Positions 16,301-25,428 of a DNA stretch of 64,000 bases are shown here, piece after piece; the first letter of the stretch is position 1, and each line of letters begins with the position of its first letter. Made by a program: the position numbers and the translations under genes. The notes under the pieces are model-generated. The model searched no databases, had not been told where the DNA came from, and saw only the letters and a program-made list of their open reading frames with translations. Where the stretch lies: positions 1-64,000 of the forward strand of contig NZ_KQ955208.1 of NCBI RefSeq assembly GCF_001546115.1, given 5' to 3'. Source of the DNA: Paracoccus aminovorans (lineage in GTDB: Bacteria; Pseudomonadota; Alphaproteobacteria; Rhodobacterales; Rhodobacteraceae).

Positions 16301-17938
16301 ATGGAACGGCAGATCCACCTGATGCTGAACGACGAACAGGAACTGAAGCCGCGCATCACCGTCTTCGGCGTCGGTGGGGCAGGTGGCAACGCGGTCAACA
16401 ACATGATCGACAAGCAGCTGGAAGGGGTCGAATTCGTCGTCGCGAACACCGACGCCCAGGCGCTGCAATCCTCGAAAGCCGACAGCCGCATCCAGATCGG
16501 TCCGAAAGTGACCGAAGGCCTGGGCGCCGGCGCCAAGCCCTCGATCGGCGCCAAGGCCGCCGAGGAGACCATCGAGGATATCGTCGATCACCTGATGGGC
16601 GCGCATATGTGCTTCATCACCGCCGGCATGGGCGGCGGCACCGGCACCGGCGCCGCGCCGATCATCGCCCAGGCCGCGCGCGAGATGGGCATCCTGACCG
16701 TCGGCGTGGTGACGAAGCCGTTCCAGTTCGAAGGCACCAAGCGCATGCGCCAGGCCGAGGAGGGCGTCGAGGCCCTGCAGAAGGTCGTGGACACGCTGAT
16801 CATCATCCCGAACCAGAACCTGTTCCGCCTGGCCAACGAAAAGACCACCTTCACCGAAGCCTTCGCCATGGCCGACGACGTGCTCTATCAGGGCGTCAAG
16901 GGCGTGACCGACCTGATGGTGCGCCCGGGCCTGATCAACCTCGACTTCGCCGACGTGCGCGCGGTGATGGACGAGATGGGCAAGGCGATGATGGGCACCG
17001 GCGAGGCCTCGGGCGAGAACCGCGCCGTGCAGGCGGCCGAGAAGGCCATCGCCAACCCGCTCCTGGACGAAATCAGCCTGAACGGCGCCAAGGGCGTGCT
17101 GATCAACATCACCGGCGGCTACGACCTGACGCTGTTCGAAATGGACGAGGCGGCCGAGAAGATCCGCGAGAAGGTCGATGCCGATGCCAATATCATCGTC
17201 GGCTCGACCATGGATCCCTCGATGGAAGGCACGATCCGCGTTTCGGTCGTGGCGACCGGCATCGACGCCTCGGCGGCCGAGATCCCGGCGCCGCGCCGTG
17301 GCATGAAAGAGCCGCTGACCCAGAACCCGCCGGTCACCCAGCGCGTCGAGGAAGAGCTGCCGGTGCCGCCGCGCCGCGTCGCGCCGACGGCGGAAGCCGC
17401 GCCGCAGACGGTGATGCAGCCGCGCGTGCAGGCGCAGCCCGCGGCCCCCGCCGCGCGCTATGAGGAAGAGGACATGCCGCGCCCGGCCTATCAGCCCGAG
17501 CTGCGCCAGCCGGCCGCCGCGCCGACGCGCGACGCGCTGAACGGCGATGCCGGCGGCTTCGTGGCCCCGAGCCGTGCCCCGGCGCCGGCCGGCACGCCCT
17601 CGGATGCGGTGATGCAGCGCCTGGCCGCCGCCGTGCAGAAGGCGCCCGAGCGCCAGGCCGCCGCCCAAGGCCGTCCGGCCCCGCAGCAGCAGCCGGCCGC
17701 CGATGCGGCGCGCGGGCAGGGCCGCATGGCCGGCCTCAGCCGCATGCTGGAACGCATCTCGGGCCATGGCGAACAGGCCGAGAAGCCCGCGCCCTCGACC
17801 ATCGCCGAGCGCGTCAGCGAGCGGGTGCAGGCCCGTCGCAGCGGCGGATTCGATGCCGGCTTCGACGATCTGGCCAGCCCGGATCGCAGCGGCGACAATG
17901 TCGAGATCCCGGCTTTCCTGCGCCGCCAGGCCAATTGA
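16301..17938 (+). CDS. ftsZ: cell division GTPase FtsZ
   Basis: A 545-residue tubulin homologue that forms the cytokinetic ring. The tubulin signature [13 protein letters not shown], the early [15 protein letters not shown] and the T7-loop region are present. The GTPase core ends near residue 325. A long Pro/Ala/Gln/Arg-rich linker of about 200 residues follows, as is usual in alphaproteobacteria. The conserved C-terminal peptide near [12 protein letters not shown] binds FtsA. The frame is open 30 codons further upstream, but the ATG at 16301 begins the conserved protein (MERQIHLM) and follows GGCGAGA. A clear terminator lies 32 bases after the stop. Confidence 0.96.
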   Translation: MERQIHLMLNDEQELKPRITVFGVGGAGGNAVNNMIDKQLEGVEFVVANTDAQALQSSKADSRIQIGPKVTEGLGAGAKPSIGAKAAEETIEDIVDHLMGAHMCFITAGMGGGTGTGAAPIIAQAAREMGILTVGVVTKPFQFEGTKRMRQAEEGVEALQKVVDTLIIIPNQNLFRLANEKTTFTEAFAMADDVLYQGVKGVTDLMVRPGLINLDFADVRAVMDEMGKAMMGTGEASGENRAVQAAEKAIANPLLDEISLNGAKGVLINITGGYDLTLFEMDEAAEKIREKVDADANIIVGSTMDPSMEGTIRVSVVATGIDASAAEIPAPRRGMKEPLTQNPPVTQRVEEELPVPPRRVAPTAEAAPQTVMQPRVQAQPAAPAARYEEEDMPRPAYQPELRQPAAAPTRDALNGDAGGFVAPSRAPAPAGTPSDAVMQRLAAAVQKAPERQAAAQGRPAPQQQPAADAARGQGRMAGLSRMLERISGHGEQAEKPAPSTIAERVSERVQARRSGGFDAGFDDLASPDRSGDNVEIPAFLRRQAN

Positions 17939-17970
17939 GGCGTTCACAAGTTTTCGCCCCGAGAATCTGG

Positions 17971-17996
17971 AAGGACCGCTTCGGCGGTCCTTTTTC
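17971..17996 (+). terminator. rho-independent terminator after ftsZ
   Basis: The stem AAGGACCGC with GCGGTCCTT encloses a short TTCG loop and is followed by TTTTT. It lies between ftsZ and lpxC and should end the division-cluster transcript. Confidence 0.85.
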
Positions 17997-18169
17997 ATTG
18001 GCGAAATCAGGGTCTTGCCGGGCATCGGCGGAATATTTCCGCACCGCGGCATGGATTGTTTCACCCCGTTACAATTCGTTAATTGAGGAAGTGCAGCCCC
18101 ATGCCTAACTGAATGTCACGCCGCGAGAATCCCTTGCGACGACGACTCACAGAACCGGCAGGCCAGACC

Positions 18170-19111
18170 ATGCAGACCACCATCGCTCAGAAAGCCCAGT
18201 TCCGCGGCGTCGGACTGCATTCCGGTGCGGCCGTGCGGCTGGCGATCCTGCCGGCGCCGGCGGATCACGGCATCGTCTTCGTGCGCACCGACCTGGACCG
18301 CGCCCGCATCCCGGCGCGCTGGGACCGGGTGACGCCCTCGCAGCTGTGCACGCTTCTGGACAACGGCCAGGGCGCCACGGTCTCGACGGTCGAGCATGTC
18401 ATGGCGGCGCTGTCGGGCACCGGCATCAACAATGCCGTGGTCGAGGTGAACGGACCCGAGGTGCCGATCCTCGACGGCTCGGCCGCGCCCTTCGTGCAAG
18501 GCATTCTCGAGGCCGGGCTGCGCCAGCAAGCCGACGCGCCCCTGCGCGCCATCCGCGTGCTGCGCCCGGTCGAGGTGCAGATGGGCGAGGGCTTTGCCCG
18601 CCTGTCGCCGGCCGACCACCTCGAAATGCATTTCGACATCGACTTCACCGATGCCGCCATCGGCCATCAGGAAAAGTCGCTGGACATGGCGAACGGCAGC
18701 TTCGTGCATGAGCTGATGGACAGCCGCACCTTCTGCCGCCAGGCCGACGTGGTGCGGATGCAGCAGAACGGGCTGGCGCTTGGCGGCACCTATCTGAACG
18801 CCGTGGTCTTCGACGGCGACAAGGTGCTGTCGCCCGGCGGTCTGCGCCACCGGGACGAGGCCGTGCGCCACAAGATGCTGGATGCGGTGGGCGACCTGGC
18901 GCTGGCCGGGGCGCCGCTGCTGGCGCGCTATACCGGCCACCGCGCCGGCCATGCCATGACCAACAAGCTGCTGCGTGCGCTTTTCGCCCAGCCCGATGCC
19001 TGGGAATGGGTCACGCTGACCCCGGAAATGGAAAGCCGCCTGCCGGGCGCCGGCGTGATCGCCGCGGCCGCGCGCATGGCTGCGCCACTCCGCCAGCTGG
19101 CCGTCGCCTGA
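18170..19111 (+). CDS. lpxC: UDP-3-O-acyl-N-acetylglucosamine deacetylase
   Basis: A 313-residue zinc enzyme that performs the committed step of lipid A synthesis. Zinc-site features are visible: TVEHVMAALSG (first His), and the second-domain HKMLDAVGDLALAG (His and Asp). RGVGLHSG near the N-terminus and VEVNGPEVPILDGSA are typical. The ATG at 18170 gives the normal start MQTTIAQKAQFRGVG; an upstream extension of 19 codons has no homology. It follows the division cluster as in many alphaproteobacteria. Confidence 0.95.
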   Translation: MQTTIAQKAQFRGVGLHSGAAVRLAILPAPADHGIVFVRTDLDRARIPARWDRVTPSQLCTLLDNGQGATVSTVEHVMAALSGTGINNAVVEVNGPEVPILDGSAAPFVQGILEAGLRQQADAPLRAIRVLRPVEVQMGEGFARLSPADHLEMHFDIDFTDAAIGHQEKSLDMANGSFVHELMDSRTFCRQADVVRMQQNGLALGGTYLNAVVFDGDKVLSPGGLRHRDEAVRHKMLDAVGDLALAGAPLLARYTGHRAGHAMTNKLLRALFAQPDAWEWVTLTPEMESRLPGAGVIAAAARMAAPLRQLAVA

Positions 19112-19239
19112 AGGTGACGGCCGGGCCGCAGATTTTCCGGTTTTGGCATTTTGCGCAGCCCGATTTTCTGTGCTAGGACGACCGGGCCGCGCGGCCTGAC
19201 GCCGTCGCGGCGACGCAAGATTCTGACGGGCAGGGTGGA

Positions 19240-20082
19240 ATGACAGGCATCAGATCGGGTTCCTTGGTCGCGGCTGTGCTGTCGATTGGCCTTCTGGCAG
19301 GCTGTGGCGGCGGCGCGAGCAAAACGCCCGAATCATTCGAGAATTTCACCGCCGAGGAAATCTACAAGCGCGGCGAGTATGAGCTTGAGAACACGCGCAA
19401 GCCGAAGGACGCGGTGAAGTACTTCACCGAGGTCGAACGGCTTTATCCCTATTCCGAATGGGCCAAGCGCGCGCTGATCATGCAGGCCTATTCCTATCAC
19501 CGCGCCCGCGACTACGAAGAAGCGCGCGGCGCCGCGCAGCGTTTCATCGACACCTATCCGGGCGACGAGGACGCGGCCTATGCGAAATACCTGCTGGCGC
19601 TGTCCTATTACGACCAGATCGACGAGATCGGCCGCGACCAGGGCCTGACCTTCCAGGCGCTGCAATCGCTGCGCGAGGTGATCGAGCAATATCCCGACAC
19701 CGAATATGCCCGCTCGGCGATCCTGAAGTTCGACCTGGCCTTCGACCATCTGGCGGCGAAGGAGATGGAGATCGGGCGCTACTATCTCAAGCGCGGCCAT
19801 TACACCGCCGCCATCAACCGCTTCCGCGTGGTGGTCGAGGAATACCAGACCACGACCCACACGCCCGAGGCGCTGATGCGGCTGGTCGAGGCCTATCTGG
19901 CGCTGGGTCTGAACGACCAGGCGCAGACGGCGGGCGCGATCCTGGGCCACAACTTCCAGTCCTCGCCCTTCTACGAGGACGCCTATGCCCAGCTGCGCGG
20001 CCATGGGCTGAAGCCCGAGGCCCGCGGCGACAGCTGGCTGACCCGGGTCTATCGCCAGGTGATCCAAGGCAAGTGGCTATAG
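19240..20082 (+). CDS. bamD: outer membrane assembly lipoprotein BamD
   Basis: A 280-residue lipoprotein of the BAM complex that inserts beta-barrel proteins. The signal peptide ends in the lipobox LLAGC (Cys23). Five tetratricopeptide-like repeats follow (about residues 35-245), with AVKYFTEVERLYPYSEWAKRA as a typical BamD unit and later YLLALSYYDQIDEIGRDQ. Length and repeat number match the family. It sits between lpxC and recN, a common alphaproteobacterial order. Confidence 0.93.
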   Translation: MTGIRSGSLVAAVLSIGLLAGCGGGASKTPESFENFTAEEIYKRGEYELENTRKPKDAVKYFTEVERLYPYSEWAKRALIMQAYSYHRARDYEEARGAAQRFIDTYPGDEDAAYAKYLLALSYYDQIDEIGRDQGLTFQALQSLREVIEQYPDTEYARSAILKFDLAFDHLAAKEMEIGRYYLKRGHYTAAINRFRVVVEEYQTTTHTPEALMRLVEAYLALGLNDQAQTAGAILGHNFQSSPFYEDAYAQLRGHGLKPEARGDSWLTRVYRQVIQGKWL

Positions 20083-20113
20083 GCCCGCGCGTCACGCGCG
20101 GCAGGATGGGGTG

Positions 20114-21757
20114 ATGCTGCGTTCGCTTGAAATCCGCGACATGCTGCTGATCGACCGGCTGGACCTGGATTTCCGGCCGGGCCTGAACGTGCTGACCGGC
20201 GAGACCGGCGCCGGCAAGTCGATCCTGCTCGACTGCCTGGGCTTCGTGCTGGGCTGGCGCGGCCGCGCCGATCTGGTGCGGCAGGGCGCGAGCCAGGGCG
20301 AGGTCACCGCCGTCTTCGACCTGCCCGCCGGCCATCCCGCCCGCACGCTGCTGGACGAGGCGGGCTTCCCGGTCTCGGACGAGTTGATCCTGCGCCGCGT
20401 GAACGGCGGCGACGGCCGCAAGACCGGCTGGATCAACGACCGCCGCGCCTCGGGCGAGGTGCTGCGGCTGCTGTCGGAAACGCTGGTGGAGCTGCACGGT
20501 CAGCATGACGACCGCGGCCTTCTGAACCCGCGCGGCCACCGGCTGCTGCTCGACGCCTTTGCCGCCGTCGACCTCGGCCCCGTGCGCGCGGCCTGGGCGG
20601 CGCGGCGCGAGGCGCGGGCGGCGCAGGAGCGGGCTGAAGCCGCCTTGGCTGCCGCGAAGGGCGAGGAAGAATTCCTGCGCCATGCCGTGGCCGAGCTGGA
20701 CAAGCTCGACCCGCAGCCCGGCGAGGAGGCCGAGCTTGACACCCGCCGCCGCGCCATGCAGGGCGCCGAGCGCATCCGCGAGGATGTGTCGCGCGCCTTG
20801 CAGGCCCTGGGCAGCGCGGGGGCCGAGGGCGCGATGCTGGATGCCGCGCGCTGGCTCGACGCCGCCGCCGAGCGGGCCGAGGGCCGGCTGGAGGCCCCCG
20901 CCGCCGCGCTGCAACGCGCGCTGATCGAGCTGGGCGAGGCGCAGGCCGGCGTCGAATCGGCGCTGGAGGCGATGGATTTCGACCCGCGCGACCTCGAGGC
21001 CACCGAAGAGCGGCTGTTCGCCCTGCGTGCCCTGGCCCGCAAGCATGACGTGCTGGCCGATGACCTGGCCGGGCTGGCCGATGCGTTGCGCGGCCGCCTG
21101 ACGCGCATCGACGCCGGCGAAGGCGACCTGGCGCGCCTGCGCGAGGCCGTGGCGGCGGCCGACGCCGCTTATGACAGCGCCGCCGCCGCTCTGTCGGACC
21201 AGCGCGCCACGGCCGCCAAGCGGCTCGATGCCGCGATGGTGGCCGAGCTCGCGCCGCTGAAGATGGAGCGCGCGGTGTTCGAAACGCTGGTGACGCCCGC
21301 CGATCCCGGCCCCGAGGGCCGCGACGCGGCGGCCTTCACCGTCGCCACCAATCCGGGCGCCCCGGCCGGTCCCCTGGACCGCATCGCCTCGGGCGGCGAG
21401 CTGTCGCGTTTCCTCTTGGCGCTGAAGGTCTGCCTGGCGCGCGGCAATGACGCCCTGACGCTGATCTTCGACGAGATCGACCGCGGCGTCGGCGGCGCCA
21501 CCGCCGATGCGGTCGGCCGGCGCCTCGCCCGGCTGGCCGAGGGCGCGCAGGTTCTGGTCGTGACCCACAGCCCGCAGGTCGCGGCGCTGGGGGGCCATCA
21601 TTTCCGGGTGGCGAAATCGGTCGAAGGCGGCATGACCACCTCGCACGTGGCCGCCCTGACCGCCAGCCAGCGCATAGAGGAAATCGCCCGCATGCTCTCG
21701 GGCGAGGAAATCACCCCGGCCGCCAAGGACGCCGCCCGCGCATTGCTGCAAGGCTAG
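20114..21757 (+). CDS. recN: DNA repair protein RecN
   Basis: A 547-residue SMC-like ATPase acting in double-strand-break repair. The N-terminal Walker A is GETGAGKSILLDCLG. Coiled-coil arms rich in Ala/Arg/Glu span about residues 155-375. The C-terminal ABC signature region SGGELSRFLLALKV and Walker B LIFDEIDRGVGG follow, then the His-containing VTHSPQVAA. I chose the ATG at 20114 (MLRSLEIRDM); a GTG one codon upstream is an equal alternative. Its TAG stop shares the CTAG palindrome with the stop of the convergent gene on the other strand. Confidence 0.94.
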   Translation: MLRSLEIRDMLLIDRLDLDFRPGLNVLTGETGAGKSILLDCLGFVLGWRGRADLVRQGASQGEVTAVFDLPAGHPARTLLDEAGFPVSDELILRRVNGGDGRKTGWINDRRASGEVLRLLSETLVELHGQHDDRGLLNPRGHRLLLDAFAAVDLGPVRAAWAARREARAAQERAEAALAAAKGEEEFLRHAVAELDKLDPQPGEEAELDTRRRAMQGAERIREDVSRALQALGSAGAEGAMLDAARWLDAAAERAEGRLEAPAAALQRALIELGEAQAGVESALEAMDFDPRDLEATEERLFALRALARKHDVLADDLAGLADALRGRLTRIDAGEGDLARLREAVAAADAAYDSAAAALSDQRATAAKRLDAAMVAELAPLKMERAVFETLVTPADPGPEGRDAAAFTVATNPGAPAGPLDRIASGGELSRFLLALKVCLARGNDALTLIFDEIDRGVGGATADAVGRRLARLAEGAQVLVVTHSPQVAALGGHHFRVAKSVEGGMTTSHVAALTASQRIEEIARMLSGEEITPAAKDAARALLQG

Positions 21758-22107
21758 TCGAGAATCCTGTCCACCTGCCGGATGATCGACAGCACCTGCA
21801 CGCTGTCCGGATCATAGCGGATCAGCTGTCCCGCGATGATGCCATAGCGGCTGCCGGCGGGCGGCTGGCTCATGCCGTAAAGCCCCGGCCGGGTAACCGG
21901 GTGCAGCAGCGCCGCATCGACCGTGCCGCCGACCCGCAGGCTGCCGCCGCCGTCGCGCGGCGGCTGCCGCAGGCTGGTCGGCGCGGCGGCCGGCGCCGCG
22001 TCCTCGGCCGCGGGCCTTTCGGGATCGGGCTGGGCCGCCGAAGTCATCGCGGCGGCCAGCGCGGCGGCCATCACGGCCGCAAGGAAGCGGGTTCGATCAC
22101 GTCTCAT
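21754..22107 (-). CDS. small exported hypothetical protein
   Basis: A 117-residue protein with an N-terminal signal peptide (residues 1-25, RRDRTRF then a hydrophobic AAVMAAALAAAMTSAAQ). A Pro/Ala-rich linker follows, then a compact C-terminal domain with YGIIAGQLIRYDPDSVQVL. The family is not recognised. The C-terminal part resembles small periplasmic proteins that pass under general names. It lies 64 bases downstream of the valine-catabolism operon on the same strand, and ends in a CTAG palindrome shared with recN. Confidence 0.68.
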   Translation of the reverse strand: MRRDRTRFLAAVMAAALAAAMTSAAQPDPERPAAEDAAPAAAPTSLRQPPRDGGGSLRVGGTVDAALLHPVTRPGLYGMSQPPAGSRYGIIAGQLIRYDPDSVQVLSIIRQVDRILD

Positions 22108-22171
22108 GGCATTCAGCCTGGCACGAATTCATTGATCCAGGGTAAACGCCGCAGGCCCGCGATCGGCTCCC

Positions 22172-23065
22172 TCACGAAGCGGCGAGATCATCCTCGGACC
22201 GGCCGCGCTTCTCGAATCTCGGCAGCATTGCGGAGAAGTCCTTGCCCTTTCCGTCCTCCTGCTCGACGAAGCGGGCGTAGAGCGCGGTGGCGAGTTGCCC
22301 CATCGGCGTGTCGGCATCGGCCGAGCCCGCGGCCTGCTGCGACAGCCGCAGATCCTTCAGCATCAGCTCGGCGGCAAAGCCGGGCTTGTAGCCGTTGTCG
22401 GCGGGCGAGGTCGGCCCGACGCCCGGCGCCGGGCAATAGGCGTTCATCGACCAGCTGTAGCCCGAGGAGGTCGAGACCACGTCGAACATCTTTTGCCGGT
22501 CCAGCCCCAGCTTGTCGGCCAGGGCGAAGGCCTCGCAGGTGGCGATCATGGTCACGCCCAGGATCATGTTGTTGCAGATCTTCGCCGCCTGGCCCGCGCC
22601 CGAGACGCCGCAATGCACCGCCTTCTGGCCCATGACGTCGAACAGCGGCCGCACCGTCGCGAAGGCCGCCTCCGAGCCGCCGACCATGAAGGTCAGCGTG
22701 CCGGCCGCAGCGCCGCCGATCCCGCCCGAGACCGGCGCGTCGAGCGCGCCGAGCCCCGCCGCCTGCGCCTGCGCGGCCACGGCGCGGGCGCTCTCCACGT
22801 CGACCGTCGAGCAGTCGCAGAGCACCGCGCCCGCGGCCATGGCCGGGATCACCTCTGCCGCCACCGCGCGCAGGATGGCGCCGTTCGGCAGCATGGTGAC
22901 GACCACATCGGCGCCCGAGGCCGCCTCGGCCGCCGTCGCGGCCCGGGTCACGCCCTCGGGCATCGGCGCGGCCAGGTCGAAGCCCGCGACCGCATGCCCG
23001 GCCCTGGCCAGATTGGCGGCCATCGGCCCGCCCATATTGCCCAATCCGATGAATCCGATCTTCAT
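22172..23065 (-). CDS. mmsB: 3-hydroxyisobutyrate dehydrogenase
   Basis: A 297-residue NAD-dependent dehydrogenase that converts 3-hydroxyisobutyrate to methylmalonate semialdehyde in valine breakdown. It has the Rossmann motif GFIGLGNMGGPMA, the substrate-binding DAPVSGG, and the catalytic-lysine block GAGQAAKICNNMI. It is the last gene of a three-gene operon. Its ATG overlaps the stop of the hydrolase gene by 4 bases (ATGA). Its product is the substrate of the MmsA-type enzyme encoded at 26922. Confidence 0.93.
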   Translation of the reverse strand: MKIGFIGLGNMGGPMAANLARAGHAVAGFDLAAPMPEGVTRAATAAEAASGADVVVTMLPNGAILRAVAAEVIPAMAAGAVLCDCSTVDVESARAVAAQAQAAGLGALDAPVSGGIGGAAAGTLTFMVGGSEAAFATVRPLFDVMGQKAVHCGVSGAGQAAKICNNMILGVTMIATCEAFALADKLGLDRQKMFDVVSTSSGYSWSMNAYCPAPGVGPTSPADNGYKPGFAAELMLKDLRLSQQAAGSADADTPMGQLATALYARFVEQEDGKGKDFSAMLPRFEKRGRSEDDLAAS

Positions 23066-24114
23066 TCACTGTCCTCCCAGTTCAATTCGCCCTCGCCCAG
23101 CGGCGCCAGCATGGCCGCGACATGCGCCGGCCCGGCATCGGCGGACCAGCGCGGGTTGCGGTCCTTGTCGATGATCTGCGCCCGCACCCCTTCCAGGAAA
23201 TCGCTTTCCGCCGTGGCGCGGGCGGTGAAGCGCAGCTCGCGCGACAGGCTCTCGCGGATGTCGCGGTCGCCGCGCGCCGCCCTGACCAGCGCCAGCGTCG
23301 CCGCCAGCGACAGCGGCGAGTTGCGGCCCAGCACCTTCAGCGCCGCTTCGTCGCCCGCCGCCTGCAGCGCCGCGGTGATCTCGGCGATGCTTTGGCCGCC
23401 GAAGGCCGACAGGTCGCGGTCCCCGAGCGGCGCCTCGGGGGCGGGGTGGGGCAGGATCAGGTTCACGTCGCCGGCCTCGGCCAGCCGGTCCTTCAGCGCC
23501 GGCCAGTCCGCCTCGGGGACGAAACTGTCGGCGAAGCCGGCGAAGATCGCGTCGCCCGGCCCCATGCGGGCGCCGGTCAGGCCCAGGTATTCGCCGCAGC
23601 GCCCGGGCGCATGGGCCAGCAGCCAGCTGCCGCCGACGTCCGGGATCATGCCGATGCCGGTCTCGGGCATGGCGACCTGGGTGGTCTCGCCGACGATGCG
23701 GTGGCTGGCGTGGCCGCCGACGCCGACGCCGCCGCCCATGACGAAGCCCTGCATGAAGGCGACCACGGGCTTGGGATAGCCGGCGATGCGCGCGTTCATG
23801 ACATATTCGTCGCGAAAGAACGCGCGCCCCAGCCGGTGGTCGCCCGCGAGCCCGGCGCGATAGACCGCGGCGATGTCGCCGCCCGCGCAGAAGGCGCGCT
23901 CGCCCGCGGCGTCGATGACGACCAGCGCCACCTCGGGATCGTCCCGCCAGGTGCGCAGCGCCGCGTCGATCACCTGCACCATCTCGTGGCTCAGCGCGTT
24001 CAGCGCCTGCGGCCGGTTGAAGGTCAGCCGACCGGCGCGGCGGTCCTTGCGGGCAATCATTTCGGATTGGGGCATCTCGGCCTCGGGCATCTCGGCTTCG
24101 GGCATCTCGGTCAT
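23062..24114 (-). CDS. 3-hydroxyisobutyryl-CoA hydrolase (enoyl-CoA hydratase/isomerase family)
   Basis: A 350-residue crotonase-fold enzyme that frees 3-hydroxyisobutyrate from its CoA ester. Family blocks are RAFCAGGDIAAVY, GFVMGGGVGVG (oxyanion hole) and MPETGIGMIPDVGGS with the catalytic Glu. Length and C-terminal extension match HIBCH rather than plain enoyl-CoA hydratase. Its start overlaps the acyl-CoA dehydrogenase stop by 4 bases, and its stop overlaps mmsB by 4. The first 19 residues hold a short repeat (EMPEA, EMPEA, EMPQS) made by a 15-bp tandem repeat at about 24072-24114. Homology begins at IARKDRRAG, so translation from the internal ATG before it is also possible. Confidence 0.88.
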   Translation of the reverse strand: MTEMPEAEMPEAEMPQSEMIARKDRRAGRLTFNRPQALNALSHEMVQVIDAALRTWRDDPEVALVVIDAAGERAFCAGGDIAAVYRAGLAGDHRLGRAFFRDEYVMNARIAGYPKPVVAFMQGFVMGGGVGVGGHASHRIVGETTQVAMPETGIGMIPDVGGSWLLAHAPGRCGEYLGLTGARMGPGDAIFAGFADSFVPEADWPALKDRLAEAGDVNLILPHPAPEAPLGDRDLSAFGGQSIAEITAALQAAGDEAALKVLGRNSPLSLAATLALVRAARGDRDIRESLSRELRFTARATAESDFLEGVRAQIIDKDRNPRWSADAGPAHVAAMLAPLGEGELNWEDSE

Positions 24115-25259
24115 TGGTCTCGCTCCGCCAGCAGGGCGCGGCCGACGATCAGCCGCATGATCTCGTTGGTGCCTTCCAGGATCTGGTGCACGCGCAGGTC
24201 GCGCACGATCTTCTCGATGCCGTAATCGGCCAGGTAGCCATAGCCGCCATGCAGTTGCAGGCACTGGTTCGCCACCTCGAAGGCGCGGTCGGTGACATGC
24301 AGCTTGGCCATGGCGCAGAACTTGCTGGCATCCGGCTCGGCCCGGTCCAGCTTCCAGGCCGCCTGGCGCAGCAGGATGCGCGAGGATTGCAGCGCCGTCT
24401 CCATCTCGGCCAGGCGGAATTGCAGCGCCTGGAACTGGTCCAGCGTCTGGCCGAAGGCGCGCCGCTCGCCCATGTAGCGCAGCGTCGCCTCCAGCGCCGC
24501 CTGCGCGCCGCCAAGGGCGCCGGCCGAGATGTTCAGCCGCCCGCCGTCCAGGCCCGCCATGGCATAGGCAAAGCCGCGGCCCTCCTCGCCGATCAGGTTC
24601 TCCTCGGGGATGACGCAATCGTCGAACTGCACCTGGGCGGTCGGCTGCGCCTTCCAGCCCATCTTGTGCTCGGGGGCGCCGAAGCTGAGGCCCGGCGTGC
24701 CGGCCTCGACCACCATGGTCGAGATGCCCTTGGGCCCGGCCGCGCCGGTGCGGACCATGACCAGGTAGCAATCCGAATAGCCGCCGCCCGAGATGAAGGC
24801 CTTGGCTCCGTTCAGCTTCCAGCCGCCCTCGACCCGCTCGGCCCTTGTGCGCAGCGCCGCGGCGTCCGAGCCCGAGCCCGGCTCGGTCAGGCAATAGGAG
24901 AACACCGTCTCCATGCTGCACAGGCGCGGCAGCCAGCGGGCGCGGTTCGCGGCGGTGCCGAACTTGTCGATCATGCCGCCGCACATGTTGTGGATCGACA
25001 GGAACGAGCCGACCGAGGGGCAGGCCATGGCCAGCGCCTCGAAGACCAGCGTGGCGTCGAGGCGCGAGAGCCCGGTGCCGCCCTGGTCCTCGCCGACATA
25101 GACCCCGCCGAGGCCCAGTTCGGCCGCCTGGCGCCACAGCGCGCGCGGCATGGTGCCGGCCTCTTCCCAGGCCCGGGCATGCGGCGCGATCTCGGCCGCG
25201 CCGAAATCCCGCGCCAGCGCAAAAATCGCCTGCTGTTCCTCGCTCAATCCGAAATCCAT
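24111..25259 (-). CDS. acyl-CoA dehydrogenase, probably isobutyryl-CoA dehydrogenase
   Basis: A 382-residue FAD enzyme. It shows the flavin-binding block CLTEPGSGSDAAALRT, FISGGGYSDCYLVM, and the C-terminal ILEGTNEIMRLIVGR. The sequence EGGRLNISAGALG-like region (DGGRLNISAGALGGAQAAL) and the operon context with HIBCH and mmsB point to the ACAD8 type, acting on isobutyryl-CoA in valine degradation. Short branched or straight acyl-CoA substrates remain possible. It is the first gene of the operon; the divergent NCS1 transporter starts 170 bases away. Confidence 0.88.
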   Translation of the reverse strand: MDFGLSEEQQAIFALARDFGAAEIAPHARAWEEAGTMPRALWRQAAELGLGGVYVGEDQGGTGLSRLDATLVFEALAMACPSVGSFLSIHNMCGGMIDKFGTAANRARWLPRLCSMETVFSYCLTEPGSGSDAAALRTRAERVEGGWKLNGAKAFISGGGYSDCYLVMVRTGAAGPKGISTMVVEAGTPGLSFGAPEHKMGWKAQPTAQVQFDDCVIPEENLIGEEGRGFAYAMAGLDGGRLNISAGALGGAQAALEATLRYMGERRAFGQTLDQFQALQFRLAEMETALQSSRILLRQAAWKLDRAEPDASKFCAMAKLHVTDRAFEVANQCLQLHGGYGYLADYGIEKIVRDLRVHQILEGTNEIMRLIVGRALLAERDQ

Positions 25260-25428
25260 GCTCTCCCTTCCCTCAGGCGTGCCGCCGGCTTAGCGCCGAA
25301 ATGTTGCGCGAATTTTGCACCAGTCGCGCCGCGTCGCGGGCGCATGCGCGAATTTCCCTTTGGGAACGGCGCTTTGGGTCTAGCATCTGCCGGCGGCCTG
25401 CCGCGCGACAAAGGACAGTGAGGACATC

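Noticed and set aside
18067..18083. CtrA-like site TTAC-N6-TTAA before lpxC
   Set aside because: It differs from TTAA-N7-TTAA in both base content and spacing. One weak match is not enough to call a site.
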